From Mycteria americana (taxonomy: Eukaryota > Chordata > Aves > Ciconiiformes > Ciconiidae): DNA of 64,000 bases. Below the pieces are notes generated by a model. It had not been told where the DNA came from. It saw nothing but the letters and a program-made list of their open reading frames with translations, and ran no database searches. Shown piece by piece: positions 12,660-24,900 of the stretch; positions within the stretch are counted from its first letter, which is position 1, and the number at the start of each line of letters is the position of its first letter. The stretch lies in NCBI RefSeq assembly GCF_035582795.1, contig NC_134367.1, positions 108,920,062 to 108,984,061 on the forward strand, read 5' to 3'. The position numbers and the translations under genes were made by a program.

Positions 12660-13146
12660 GCACTTCAGGTTTGGCCATTACCTTGTCGGGATTTGGCCTA
12701 AACTGATCCCAGCCTACGCTCGCTCCTCTCACGCTGTCGCGATATATGATTTCAGTCAGAAACACGCGGCCGTGACGGCAGACGCTGCCCGAGCGGCGGC
12801 AGGACCCCACCAGCCCCGCCGCCGAGCCCCCGCTGCCGCCCCCGCTGAGGGGACCCGCCCCTCGGGGGCGCCCTGGCGGCGGGGGCCGCCCACCGCCGCG
12901 CCTCAGCGGGGAGGGGAGAGCGGCGGCGGTGGAGGAGCTGGGCCGGGCCGGACCCCCCCGACGCTGACGGCGCTGCGGGGGTCGGGACGGGCTCGGCGGA
13001 GCGAAGGGAGCGGCTGTGAGGGGCGCGGCGGCCGCTCGGCAGCGCTCCCTGCCCGTCCCGGCTCTGTCGGTGTCAGTGACGCTCCCCTCCGCCGTGAGGG
13101 CGCCCGGTCACTTCGCCGCTGTCCCCACTGGGATTTCGGGGGTCGC

Positions 13147-13377
<231 letters not shown>

Positions 13378-13400
13378 TGAGGGGAGAGGGGTGGCAGGAC

Positions 13401-13431
13401 GGGCTGGGGCTGGGGCTGGGGCTGGGGCGGG
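13401..13431 (+). repeat. GGGGCT array, G-quadruplex-like
   Basis: Five consecutive G-runs separated by CT (gggct, then ggggct repeated, ending ggggcggg) lie about 110 bp inside intron 1 on the CNIH3 sense strand. Four or more runs of at least three G with two-base loops meet the usual G-quadruplex rule in both DNA and nascent RNA. Confidence 0.9.
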
Positions 13432-16400
13432 CAGCCCCGCGCTCGGGGAGCCGAGGCGAAGCGCTCGCTGCCGGCTTGTGCCGCCGGCGTCCCGCGGCGG
13501 GAGCGGGCGCTTCCCGCGCTTCCCCCGCCTGTCCGCCCCGCACCGGCGGCGGTGCCAGGACAGACAGACCGCGCCATGAAACCTCTGCGTGGGTTATTTT
13601 ATTTATTAAGTTTTTACAAGCGTAAAGACCAATGGCAATTCTCCTGTGATAGCTTGTAGTAATATACCTGACCGTCCGCGCTTCTGAGAAGTGCTTGCAG
13701 CCTGAAGGCTGCCCTAGCCTTGTGCGTGTGGAGACCTCCCTACGCTGTTGGCTTTGGCTGAGTTAAAAGCTACTCATGACTCTAGCACTGGCTGTGCTAG
13801 CGCATGGGGTCTTCGAGGTAAGAACAACTGTTTTTCTTGCCTGAGAATAGAGCGTTGTGAGGGAGAAACGGCCCCATACCTGATGAAACGGCTGGGTTGT
13901 TTTTCCTTCAATAATTACTACGTTAATAACTTTTTAACAGTCGGATTTGAATGTGAAACTTCCTCACCCTTGTAATGCATGAACTGGGTGTTTGAGTCCA
14001 CCATCATTAATTTCACTCGAAAGTGGTGGTGCTCATTCCTTACTGTGCACTGGGTGGCTGTGGTGGGCGTAAGCGTGTGGCTTAGGTGTTTATTTCCGCA
14101 GTGGTGAAATTATCCTTATGCATAATTTGCAATTCTTTGAAACGGTTATGTATTTTGGAATTATTTACACTACGTGTGTGCTACACAAATAACTTCATGC
14201 CGTAAACATTCAGGATGGAACAGGATAAGTTGAAAAATAGAGCAAGCCTCATGAATGCCTCTACAGGTACCTGATGGAGTAAGATTAAAAAACCCCCTCC
14301 TTTGACTAACAAGCGAGGGAGATACAGAATTTAGTGAAACGAGAGTAAAGCTGCTAGCTTAGCTGTATGTAAGCATATTAGAAGTATGAAGCAGATTGCT
14401 CTGTTGTGAGAATTCTTTGAAATCAAATTATTTTGAACTCTTAATGGTGCAGTTACAAGTTTTTTCTTATTAATGAAACCACAAAAGTGTGATGGTACTG
14501 CCAGGTATTGTAGTGGTGTCAAGTACTGCAAGGCTGAAAAGGGTCTCTAGCAGTCAACTACTGCACTCCTGTCCTCTGAAAAAAGGAGTACTAAAATTTA
14601 GATGATTACTCATGTTTTCTTCTCTCTTCTTCCCTAAACCTTTAGGTCCTCAAAAGTGAGAATTCTATAGCTTCTTCAAAGGGTTTAGAGTTAAAAGTGT
14701 ATTCTATTCTGAATCACTTGCTACAAATTAAACAGTTATTTCCTTCATTACTATCACAATTTTAATGGTTTTTTTTGTATATTTGAAATCTGTTATAGTA
14801 TTTCACCAGTCATCTTTTTCCTGGACTGAAGCTGTTGTTGTCTGAAGACATATAGTACTTCTAGCAAATGGGGAAAATTATTCTTCCATAAATCAGTGTA
14901 GTTACTGCAAATTTACTCTTAGTCAACCATTTTTCAACTTTCAGTCTGTAAACTCATGGAGAGCAATCCATTATTTGTAGAGGTCCATAAGAGGCAACTA
15001 AGAAAGGAAACCTTTTGTCAATAAGCTTATGTTTATGGTGCATGTACATCTGTTGAAAAATTGTTGAGGGTTTGAAACTGAAAATGGCTGGAAATGCTGT
15101 TCTATTGTAATAGAGCAAGAACTGGTACTGTCTTTTCTCATAAATACATAATAATTCCATTAAAATACATGGTTTGTGAAGGTCATAGAATAACAGATTT
15201 AACACCCTGCCAGAATAAACTTTTAAGCATACCTGTTACCCACATATACAAAACACAAGGATTTTTATTGACCTTTCTATATGAACTGTTATAATCTGGT
15301 TTCTTATTTCTTCTCAAATGTCGTCTAACATGTAGCTTAGGTATTGAGTCATAGGAGTTTCTTTTACCTTAAACATCTCATTGTGAAAATCTTCCCAAGA
15401 AACAAAACTCCTAATCCTTCCCTGTGACCTGATTTTTTAACTGTAATATGCTTGGAAGGGACAGTAGATATATTTTAAATAGGTTCTCATAAGGGCAGTG
15501 GAGGATTTTAATAATTATATTTTCCTGTTAAAATGCTTTTTAAATGTGTGTATTTTTTTATTTTTAAAACCAAACACATTTGGTTACTAAGAATAAGTTG
15601 TTGATTAATCTGAACGTCCCATCACTTTGAAAGATTTCTGAGGTTCTAAGACTGAACGAGAATTTATATTTTGTAAATTATTTTAAAGGACAAGAAAAAA
15701 CTGTAGCATTTGGACTTCATCATCTTCTAACCTGAAGCTGGCAGAAGTTTGGGCAGTTATCTGGAATGAATGAGTTATCTGGAGTGGATCAAATAAAATC
15801 TCATTTTCTTCCTGCTGGGAAGTCAGATGAATTATGACTTTCATTAATATTGATGTAGTAAGTTCAATAAAAACTGTGAAACCAAAACAAAAGAAGAGGG
15901 TAAAATGAGGATTTTTATTTTTGGAAACTGTGCTTTTCTGATGCCTTTCCTCTAAGAAGTTAAAGGCTCTATACATTCCTGTGCTCTGTACTCTTTGGGG
16001 GCAGACAGAATGAAGCTGGTCAGAATATTTTAAAGAACCTGTAAATAAAATACAGAAACTGCTTCAGGCATCTGGAGCATGTAATAATTTTTTTTTCTAC
16101 CTCTGAGTGATCTTCTCATATAGGTTGCCAGGGGTGTCTGTCATGATAAAAAAAACCCAAAAAACAAATTAGATGCTATCAGAAACATTTGTTTAAAATA
16201 TGCACAAGATTTATCTTAATGTATTATTGCTGGAATTTCACTCATACATAAAAGATGAAAGAAAAGGGCTGAAAAATCGAATTCTCCATGTACTACATAG
16301 TACCAATACCACACTCTGGTATGGGAATGTTTTAAACATTTAGGTTGTTCAGTGACCACATTACCTCTATCTGTAATGACACAATATTAGAAACATCACG

Positions 16401-16801
16401 TAGAAGTGGATGTTTTCATGCCACTGTTGTGCAGAAGTACTAGAGAATTTAGCAGAGTATGGTGACCTTTCTGCTTGGTTCCTTCTAACCAGCCTCTGGA
16501 ATTCAATAAAACCTTACATTCCCATTATAGAATTATATAAGCTGTTTCAAACAACAACTTTGGTATTCAGAGTAAACTTTATGTAACACTATGAATTAGT
16601 TCTTTCAAATTCAGGAAGACTTTTCCATCTGAGGCGTAAAACCTTTCCCTGCGTTTGAATTCTCGTAAGTATATAGTTTGGTAAAGTTGGTTGTATTTGA
16701 AGCCTTATTAGCTGAATGTATATAAGCTAAATGAGACTGTCCTTAAATGAAGTTATCGAGCGCCAAAATATTGAGCGAACTTTGGTGAGTGAATATCTTG
16801 G

Positions 16802-16819
16802 CGGGGGGGGGGGGGGGGA
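16802..16819. repeat. Poly(G) run, about 17-18 bases
   Basis: gcggggggg continues as one uninterrupted G run in otherwise AT-rich intron sequence. The length is liable to sequencing error and to population variation. Confidence 0.9.
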
Positions 16820-17910
16820 GTAATACATAGAGATACCTCAGTACAGTTGATCTGAGTATATACTGCATGTGACGTTGCAGAAATGCAGTTACAATAGTGC
16901 TCTGTTTGCTTTGGCCAAGGTGTTTTGGCCAAGGTGTCCTCTTATCTGGAATAATGCAGCTGAGCATATTTTGGGGGGATTGCGTGATACAACTAACAGC
17001 AGAATTTGGTCTACTAACTGCATAATTTTATATCCTTATCTGATCAAGCTGTAAACTCAAGAACAGAGTAAATGGTGTTCTTAGTAACGATCACAGATGC
17101 TTTGTTTTGCTGTCCTCAGCTCTTGTTCGTCTTTATAAAGAGCTTTTTACTAATCAGTTTTACTCCATTCCTAAACTATCTTGAACTAAGATTTAGCTGC
17201 CTGCTAACATTCAACTGAGCTATGTCAAGTCTGTTTGAACTCCCAAGAAGATTTGACATACCACATTCATTTCTACTGTAGCTCCACTGAGTTGTCTGAA
17301 GTGAAGTTGACTGAAGTTGACCAAATTGTGGTTTACTTGTCATCACTTAAAATGTGACATGCTTGTGTGAAGTCCTGCAGCACTATTATTCTCTTCAAAT
17401 ACGTTGGTTTTGAGTAATCCAAGTCCTTCCCTTTTTTAATATTTTAAGATGAAATTATCTGCTTTGAGATTTTTTTTAAGGAAAGCTTTAAGAAAGAGCT
17501 TTTCAAAGTGTTCCATTTTATATATACTTTTTAAAAAGTAAAACAATTAATAAATACCAAGAACATTACTATTTTTAAAAAAAGAATTTCTGTGGTGGGC
17601 CATCGCTTTTTGAACTCATACCAGCATATCTTTGAATGTGTATGACTGCTTCATAACCAGTAGTACTTCAGGATTGCCAGAAAGTATTAGGAGTGTCCTG
17701 GCAGTGAAAAAATTAATGGTGCCTGCCTGAGAAGTTGTACCAAATTTGATGGGCTTTTGGAGGATTCTGATATAACTGTGAATTCAAATGAATCTGGGAA
17801 CAGCTCTCTGGCATGACAAGAGTTGTGTGCACTGGAATTAGTGACAGTTACTTGAACCAAGCATAAGAAGAATAAAGCAGCAGAGCATGGAAATTTTTTT
17901 GGTTTATGCT

Positions 17911-17930
17911 TCCCCCCCCTCCCCCCCCTT
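17911..17930. repeat. Poly(C) tract interrupted by one T
   Basis: Two runs of about eight C (cccccccct then ccccccccttat) sit within a pyrimidine-rich stretch. On the opposite strand this is G-rich. It is a simple repeat. Confidence 0.9.
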
Positions 17931-18528
17931 ATTTTTCTTTCGAAGTGTGAGGATAGTATTAATCCTGACAAACTACCTTCATGACTTTAGCTTGACTTAA
18001 CAGTTACAAATTCACAGGTATACTTAAAAACAGTGGGAGGCAGTGACTGAACAGAGTAATATAGGCTAAGATTGACTTTTAGTTTTAAATTAAAGCATCC
18101 TGTTTTGCAAACACCAGGGAAAGAAGCGCTTGGAATCTATATTCAGTGCTGTTTCTGCTATTGGCTTTATGTATTAGGTTTAGCAGACAGCTTGAATTAT
18201 CTATGCCTTGTTTTCTCATTTACTAAGTGTGGGTAATAAAGCTGAACTCCAAGTACTGCATGTCATTTTATTTAACATATATCCCTAAAATGCCTTTGCT
18301 TTATGACAGATGGTGCTGTGTACATGTAAGATGTTGCCACTTATATGTTATTTGTCACTGTATTGTCCTGGTGATGTGGACCATATTTTATTAGTACTCA
18401 AGTTGCAGTAGCTTAGGTAAAAAATTCGAAAGCTCTCAGAGTTATATATGTGGAATTTGGTGAGTATTCAGTATCTGACTCACTTAGGCTTCCTCATAAA
18501 ATTCCTAGCCTAATTTTTGATAAATGGT

Positions 18529-19151
18529 TGTCGTGGTTTAGCCCCAGCCGCCAGCCAAGCACCACGCAGCCGCTCGCTCACTTCCCCCCCCGCCCCGGTG
18601 GGATGGGGGAGAGAATCGAAAGAGCAAAAGTAAGAAAACTCGTGGGTTGAGATAAGAACAGTTTAATAATTGGAACAAAATAATAGTAATAATAATAATG
18701 AATTATAATGAGAGGGAAAAAACCAACGAGAGAGAGAGAGAGGAACAAAACCCAAGGGAGGGAAAAAAAGGGGGAAAAATATATATAAAAAAAAAATAAT
18801 ACAACCGCTCACCACCCGCCAACCGACGCCCAGCCAGTCCCCGAGCAGTGATCGCTACCCCCCGGCCAACTCCCCCCAGTTTATATACTGGGCATGACAT
18901 CATATGGTGTGGAATAGCCCTTTGGTCAGTTTGGATCAACTATCCTGGCTGTGCCCCCTCCCATTTCTTGGGCACCTGGCAGAGCATGGGGAGCTGAAGG
19001 GGGGGAAAGTCCTTGACCAATGTAAACACCGCTTAGCGACAACCAAAACATCAGCGTGTTATCAATATTATTCTTATACTAAAATCCAAAGCACAGCACT
19101 ATACCGGCTACTAGGAAGAAAATTAACTCTATCCCAGCCAAAACCAGGACA
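18529..19151 (-). mobile_element. Solo ERVL-like LTR, subfamily A
   Basis: The element runs from tgtcgtggtttagccccagc to ccaaaaccaggaca (TG...CA ends), about 623 bp, and is antisense to CNIH3. A perfect 5-bp target-site duplication ATGGT flanks it (18524-18528 and 19152-19156). On the minus strand it carries a TATA-like box (tttatata near 18880-18887 on +), a near-CRE (TGACATCA, 18895-18902) and an ATTAAA signal (tttaat at 18661-18666 on +). Its middle (about 18668-18870) differs from the copies at 31221 and 59462: it is A-rich, with AAT and AG simple repeats, then a GC-rich block. There is no internal retroviral coding region, so it is a solo LTR left by LTR-LTR recombination. Five-base duplications are typical of ERVL; the family name is inferred. 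Confidence 0.93.
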
Positions 19152-19156
19152 ATGGT

Positions 19157-21130
19157 ACAACCTTAATTTTAAAGATACATAAAAAATACACAAGAGAATA
19201 ATTTAAAGCTTGGCTTCATAGCAAATTCAGTGGAGCAAGGCACTTCGGTCACAAACTAGGTGCTAGTCTATCAATGTTCTCTGTGTATCGGTGTCTTATT
19301 GTTTCTGTTACTTTGGTTTGGAGGATAGCTATCTGTCTTACCTGAAACCAGTAGAGAGATCCATGAGCTCACTTGAAGCTGTGCTTCTCTTCAGTAAAGG
19401 CTGCCAGTCATCTTAATTGAACCCCTTCACCACGCTTTAGAGCCTGTCTTGAAAAGAAAGTAATTTCCTGACAGACTTGTGGTCAAGCTTGAATTTTCTT
19501 TCAGATATTGAAGTTTAGTGCTGTCCTTTAATGAGTCATTAATTCAGTTCTCTGAGAATATTGGATAATTATGTGATCAAAAATAAAATCAGATTAAGGT
19601 TTGATGAACAGGAGCACAAATGCTGTTGCTGTATGTTATACATATTTCTTGAAGATATTTTTTCTTCTCTAAGCGGCTAAGCACATTGTCCCCAAAGGTT
19701 TCATACTCATGACAGTTTAAGGAATGAGTCTGATATTTCCACTCTTTTTAAAGACAGAGCACAGCCAGATTGGTCTGGCTATAATATAGCTTGATGGTTC
19801 CCTTACAACTTTTCTTGCAGAAGTTTGTCACGTTAATGCTGACAGACAGATATTAGGCCAGGCAGCACAGGCTGTGGAGCAAACTGTATTTTATATATTG
19901 GAAAGTAAGTATATTTCAGTTTAGTTACCTTGTCATGCTTAAACAATAATTAAAAAAATCATAGAGGTCTTTGGGCTCTACCACAGACTTAAATGCTGTG
20001 GAAAGATTAAATTGGATCTCTGTGTATGCTTGAACTGTCATGATGAGATTTATTTGGAGGAAGGTTTTAAATTGTGAGTGGTTGCCACTGGCTGTAATTC
20101 CAGATGCTTCACAAGTCACAGTGACTCCATTATCTGTGTAAAATAAATTATTCTGTGGAGTCTTGAGCCTCCCACAAAAATGTGCAGAGAACTATTTAAA
20201 TGTTATTTGGTTGTCACATAGCTGATATTTTTTTGGTCTTAAGGTTAGTTGGAAAATCTACTTACTAAAGGGATTTTATATCCTAATTGGTAAATAATGT
20301 ATTTCTAGTGCTTTTTAAAAAACTGTTATGCTTGTTAATAAGCAAGGCAATATAGTTGTCATACTTTATTAGACCATGAATACAACTCTTAGATGGAGTC
20401 TGAGGCATGAGTTTATAGGTCTTGTTACATATATTTGTTTATTCAGCCACCACATACTACATTAAAACACACTTAAAACATTGTATTCAACCCTCAGACC
20501 TCTGACTTAGTTGATTCCCTCCCACCCCAACATAAATATCCTTGTATCCAAATGTTTTTTCAGAAAGAGGAGGAAGCTCAGCAGAGAATAAGAATCTTCT
20601 CCTTAGAGATATTAGACCTGTATTTGACCTGTTCCTCTTCCTCAGTGCCTCTAACATGCAGTTCATTTATAACCAGTGTTGCTGCTGACAGCTGGAGGTG
20701 ACTTTACTAGGCAATGAAACTAGGTCTCACTTAAGTCATAAACTGGGGATAGTGAGAGACTTACTCTTCTGGAGGTTGGTGGTTTGGAAAACACTTCCAC
20801 TTTCTGTGGAAGAAAAGTTTTTTCCCATATGAAACAGGTAAGAATTGTTATTATTATTTCCACTCTCCAAAGGAATAGTCACTTAAAATCATAGGACAGA
20901 GTCACCTGATGAGGAAGAGGTATAATAATGTCAAATACTACTTGATTTACTAGGTCAACTTGTTCTGGTGTTTCACAGTTGGAAATTCCCATTAAAAAAA
21001 TTTCCATTTGTGACCATGATGCTGTGCAGAGAGCAAGATGCAATGTTATTGACAGAATGGTTCCTGTGTTCCGTGGTAATAATTACACCTTCAGAAATAC
21101 CCAGTTCCTGTTAAAAGAAATAATGAAAAG
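19157..21130. other. Intron 1, unique-looking segment
   Basis: AT-rich intronic sequence between the first solo LTR and the old CR1 fragment. I see no exon, RNA gene or transposon in it. Confidence 0.55.
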
Positions 21131-21965
21131 GTCATAGAATAGTTTAGATTGGAAGGGACCTAGGAAATCATCTAGTCAAATCTCTTCTTCAAGGCAGGCC
21201 TAATTTCAGAGTTAGGCCAGGCTGCTCAGGGCCTTGTCCAGCTGACTTGTGAATTCTTCCATGGGTGGAGAGTCCACAGCCTCTCCAGGAACCTGTTCCA
21301 GTACTTGACCACTGTGAACATTTCTTTCACAGAGCTGGAATTTCTCTGGGTGCAACTTCTGACTTTTGTGTCTTGCCCTCCTGGTGCACGCCCCTGAGAA
21401 AAGCTTTGTGCTGACTTCTGTCTAACCCACCCCAGGAAACTGAACACAGTAATCAGATCCTGCCATAGCTAAACACACTTCCCTCAGTCTCTCCTTGTAT
21501 GTCATGTGCTCCAAACGTATTTTGTGCACCCGAATGGCCAGGTCCTTTTCTGCTGCGTTGCTCCCAGGCTGTAGTGATTTATGTGGATAGCCTATCCCAG
21601 GTGCAGGACTTTGCCCTTGTCTTGGTTGTCCATCATGAGGCTCTTGCTGGCCGATTCCTCCAGCTTGTCGAGGCTGCTCTTCATGGCAGCTGTGCCTTCC
21701 AGTATGTCAGCTGATCTCCCCAGTTTAGTGTCATCTGCAAACTTGTCCCATATGTCTCATCTTCCAAGTCATTGATGAAGATGTCAAACAAGACTTGCTC
21801 CAGTATTGATACCTGAGGAACTCCACTCCTAACTGGACATCAGTCAGACTTCAAACCAGTGACCGCTACCCTTTCAGTCTGATGGTAAACCAGTTTTTCA
21901 CCTTGTAGTCTGCCCATCCTATCCCCCCAGTTTGAGTACAAAACTTTTCTGCTGGGACACAGCAT
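21131..21965 (-). mobile_element. Old 5'-truncated CR1 LINE fragment
   Basis: Reading on the minus strand, it ends with the CR1 3' terminus (gtcatagaatagtttagatt then ggaagggacct on +). It extends back through the 3' UTR into the C-terminal reverse-transcriptase region. On the + strand, cctgttccagtacttgacca and gtgtcatctgcaaacttgtc parallel the same places in the CR1 at 34038-38290. Divergence is heavy and the frame is broken in many places. The 5' edge is approximate, where similarity to the RT region fades near ctgctgggacacagcatc. It is an older insertion than the CR1 at 34038. Confidence 0.88.
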
Positions 21966-24900
21966 CTTCCTCTTGCTTAGTGTTTCATAGTGTGCCCAGG
22001 AAAATTCAGAGGAACATCAATGCACCTCTTGAAGGCAGGACAAGGGTCTTTATATTTTTCTCCACTTCCCATTGAAAAAGTATTACTATATAAAGCAAGG
22101 GTTTATTTTAGGAATGTCATTGTGAAAAGTTACGTTAAAAGGCACTGAAAAATCACAAAACATTTACAATGGAAGTAGGTTTTCTCAGCAAGATACTGCA
22201 GGAGTACTGAACTTGCAGCTCCAGTTTTGATAATCTGAGCACATGAAGCAAAACATAAGGGAGATGAAGAAATAGTACCTTCATTGAGTTGTCCCATAGC
22301 ACACTGCTTGCAACTCCTCACCAACGCAATAGGTCATGAAAAACCTATTTTGGGTTGGTTTTGGGTCCTTTTGTATTTTTGTGCTTTTGCGGGTCATGCC
22401 ATATTCTATCTATCAGATTTTTTTTTTTAAATACAGCTGGAAGTCTAAGCTAAGCACATCACTGCAGGAACTGAAGTTTAAAAAATTAAGATCTACAGTA
22501 AAAAGGTGAGAATTTGTAAGTTATGGTCCTTGCAATTCTCTGATAACAGATACTGTGCAAGTGCCAGGCATTGTTGATACAAATGCCATTTTTTTGAATG
22601 GAATGACATTTGATTTTTGAATGCATTTAAAATGCCAACCATCTTCATGCTGTGAGTCACTGTTTCAAGTGTTTGATTGTTTATTCAATCTTCTGTTGCA
22701 TTATTTTTTTTATTGCATTATGAGTTTTGGCTAAATAGTTCATATTGTATCAGCATCTAAGTATAAACTGCCTTGTACATTCACAGCATGGGCATTTATA
22801 AGCAAGCATAATGAAGGCTCCACTGAGATCAATTTGATTGCGTGTGCTTCACAGTTGTTCTTCCCTCAGTATTATATAAACACTATTAGCAGATCTTTTA
22901 GAAAATTGATTTGCTGATCATTTAAGTGGCAGGCCTATTTGGAGCTATGCTGAAATGTATCCTTAGCCTTAATCATGCTCCTGTTATGGGTTTCATAAGA
23001 ACGTAGGTGAAGAGCTGAAGATGCTTTTTGGGCTGCTGTTATTTTTACTCTCAAGGTTCGATCATTTTACTGTCTACTGTATCCCTTCCCCTTGCCCTGT
23101 TTCTGCAACCACAGCTGCATTGCTGCTGTATTGCTTCACCTTGCCTTATCTCTGCAAACACAGCTGCGTGGCTGATGGCCATTTGGCGTGTGTGTCTTGG
23201 CCTTGGAGTTATTTCCTCCAAGTTCTGCCTGGCCTCTTTTTGGGAAAGAAAGAAAAAAAAACTGGGTAAGATCTTGAATCTGGTCACCCTGCCTGATGCT
23301 GCCTGCAATAGAAGAACCCCTGTTCCCTTGTCCTGCCTCTTGCTGGTCCAGCTGGGCTCCTGCCGTGCCACTGAGAGGCAGGAAGCACAATCCAGCAGCA
23401 TTTCTGCCTGCCGCCCCACAGTGGGCTCCTTTCTGAGACAGCATTGGTAGGACCCCACTGTTGAGTAGGTAATGGGGAATAAAAATGGTGTGGAAAGGGG
23501 GGAAATGGGACAGCGGGAAGGAGGAGTCCAGGGAGAAAGATGTGAAGGAAAGAGCAAATGAGAGGAAGAAAATATATGTATGAGTAAGGGACTAATAAGA
23601 GGGAAGACTGAGAACACAGAATTCTTGTTCGGGAGACAATTATTTGAGAAGAGAAGGCTGCCTGAATCCAGAAGGTATGGTTGAATTCAGGTGGTGGATA
23701 TTTTTGGACAGCCTGTGTAATGAGTCTTCAGTGTGGGTATGGTGTAATGTGTGACATGCTTGAACAGATTTTTTAACAAAAGAACCCAGATGCCCTTATG
23801 TGTTTCCTGGATTTTGGTGCATGTGCATAAATCACTGCTGGTGGGAATGGAAAACATGAGAGAGGGGAAAAGAAGTAGCAACAGCAATGTGAAACCTGTG
23901 AGGAGTTGGAAGAGAACTCAACGTAAGGAGTGTGTGGGGGAAAGGAGGGTAATACTTCTCTCAAGCATATATCAGTGAAACAGAAATTAAAAATGTCAAA
24001 ATAATAACTTGTGACAATATGTAGGAATCTTTGAAAGCTCAGGAATAGAATAAATTGTGGTGTGGTGATAAGATTGGAAACTGGCTTAGAGACAGCGCTA
24101 GCCAACTGGCCAATCTCTCATCAATGACTTATCTTACCAACATTGGAAAAAAAAATCTTCTCTTTTGACGTCATTCTCTTACCTCCTTCTTTGGAGCAAA
24201 TATTTTTTCTAGTTGTATCTATGCTGGTATATTTTCCCACCTGTTTACTACCCTTTCCCTGAAATTATTTTGCAGAAGCATCCTGTTTGTTCCTAGCTTT
24301 GGGATTATCAGCTTTGTGCTGTTAACTAATAGAAAAAGCGCTTCAGTTCCTTTTGAGAATAATTTATGAAGATGGAGCTTTAATGTGTCTGTGTCTTTCT
24401 CCTTGCATATCCCCCGTACTGTAGGTTTGATGAGAAGAAAAAGGCAAGTAGAAACATTGCATGGGAGCACATTGCATTTAAGCTGGGGTAAATTAGAAAT
24501 GATTTGTAAATTCGAGGAAAAACAGGGACAGAAGACTACACCCTCTCACATCTATAGGTAGCCAGTTAGATTGCCTCCAGCCAGAATTAAGCTGCTATCG
24601 GTCCAATGTGACCAGGCTACCACCCTTCCTCCTAGCTTCCGTATCTGACCAGCCTTTTGTATTAGGTCTTTCACTAACTCAAGTCTACCCTGTCCCCAGT
24701 TTGGTGTGGAAAAAGCTGGGTAGTGAAGAATTTGGCCCGTACAAGTAGAAGATGTACAAATCTGTAGCAATGAATCTGTGACACAGAGGTAGTGAGAAAT
24801 ATATCTTAGTCGTTTCATTTCTTATTGTGCTTTCTTAGTTGGTATGGAATTTAGTATAAAGAGAAGCAAGGGCAAAGCAGTGCTCTCTTGTGTTGAAAGC

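Larger units (their letters stand above)
13601..18528. other. Intron 1, unique-looking segment
   Basis: AT-rich intronic sequence with simple runs (see separate entries at 16802 and 17913). A short direct duplication, ttggccaaggtgt, occurs twice near 16911-16937. No gene or transposon was recognised. Confidence 0.55.

Noticed and set aside
23051..23617. 188-codon minus-strand open frame with two overlapping frames nearby
   Set aside because: The composition is low-complexity Ser/Pro/Leu, no domain is recognisable, and overlapping open frames on both strands suggest only a locally stop-poor stretch.
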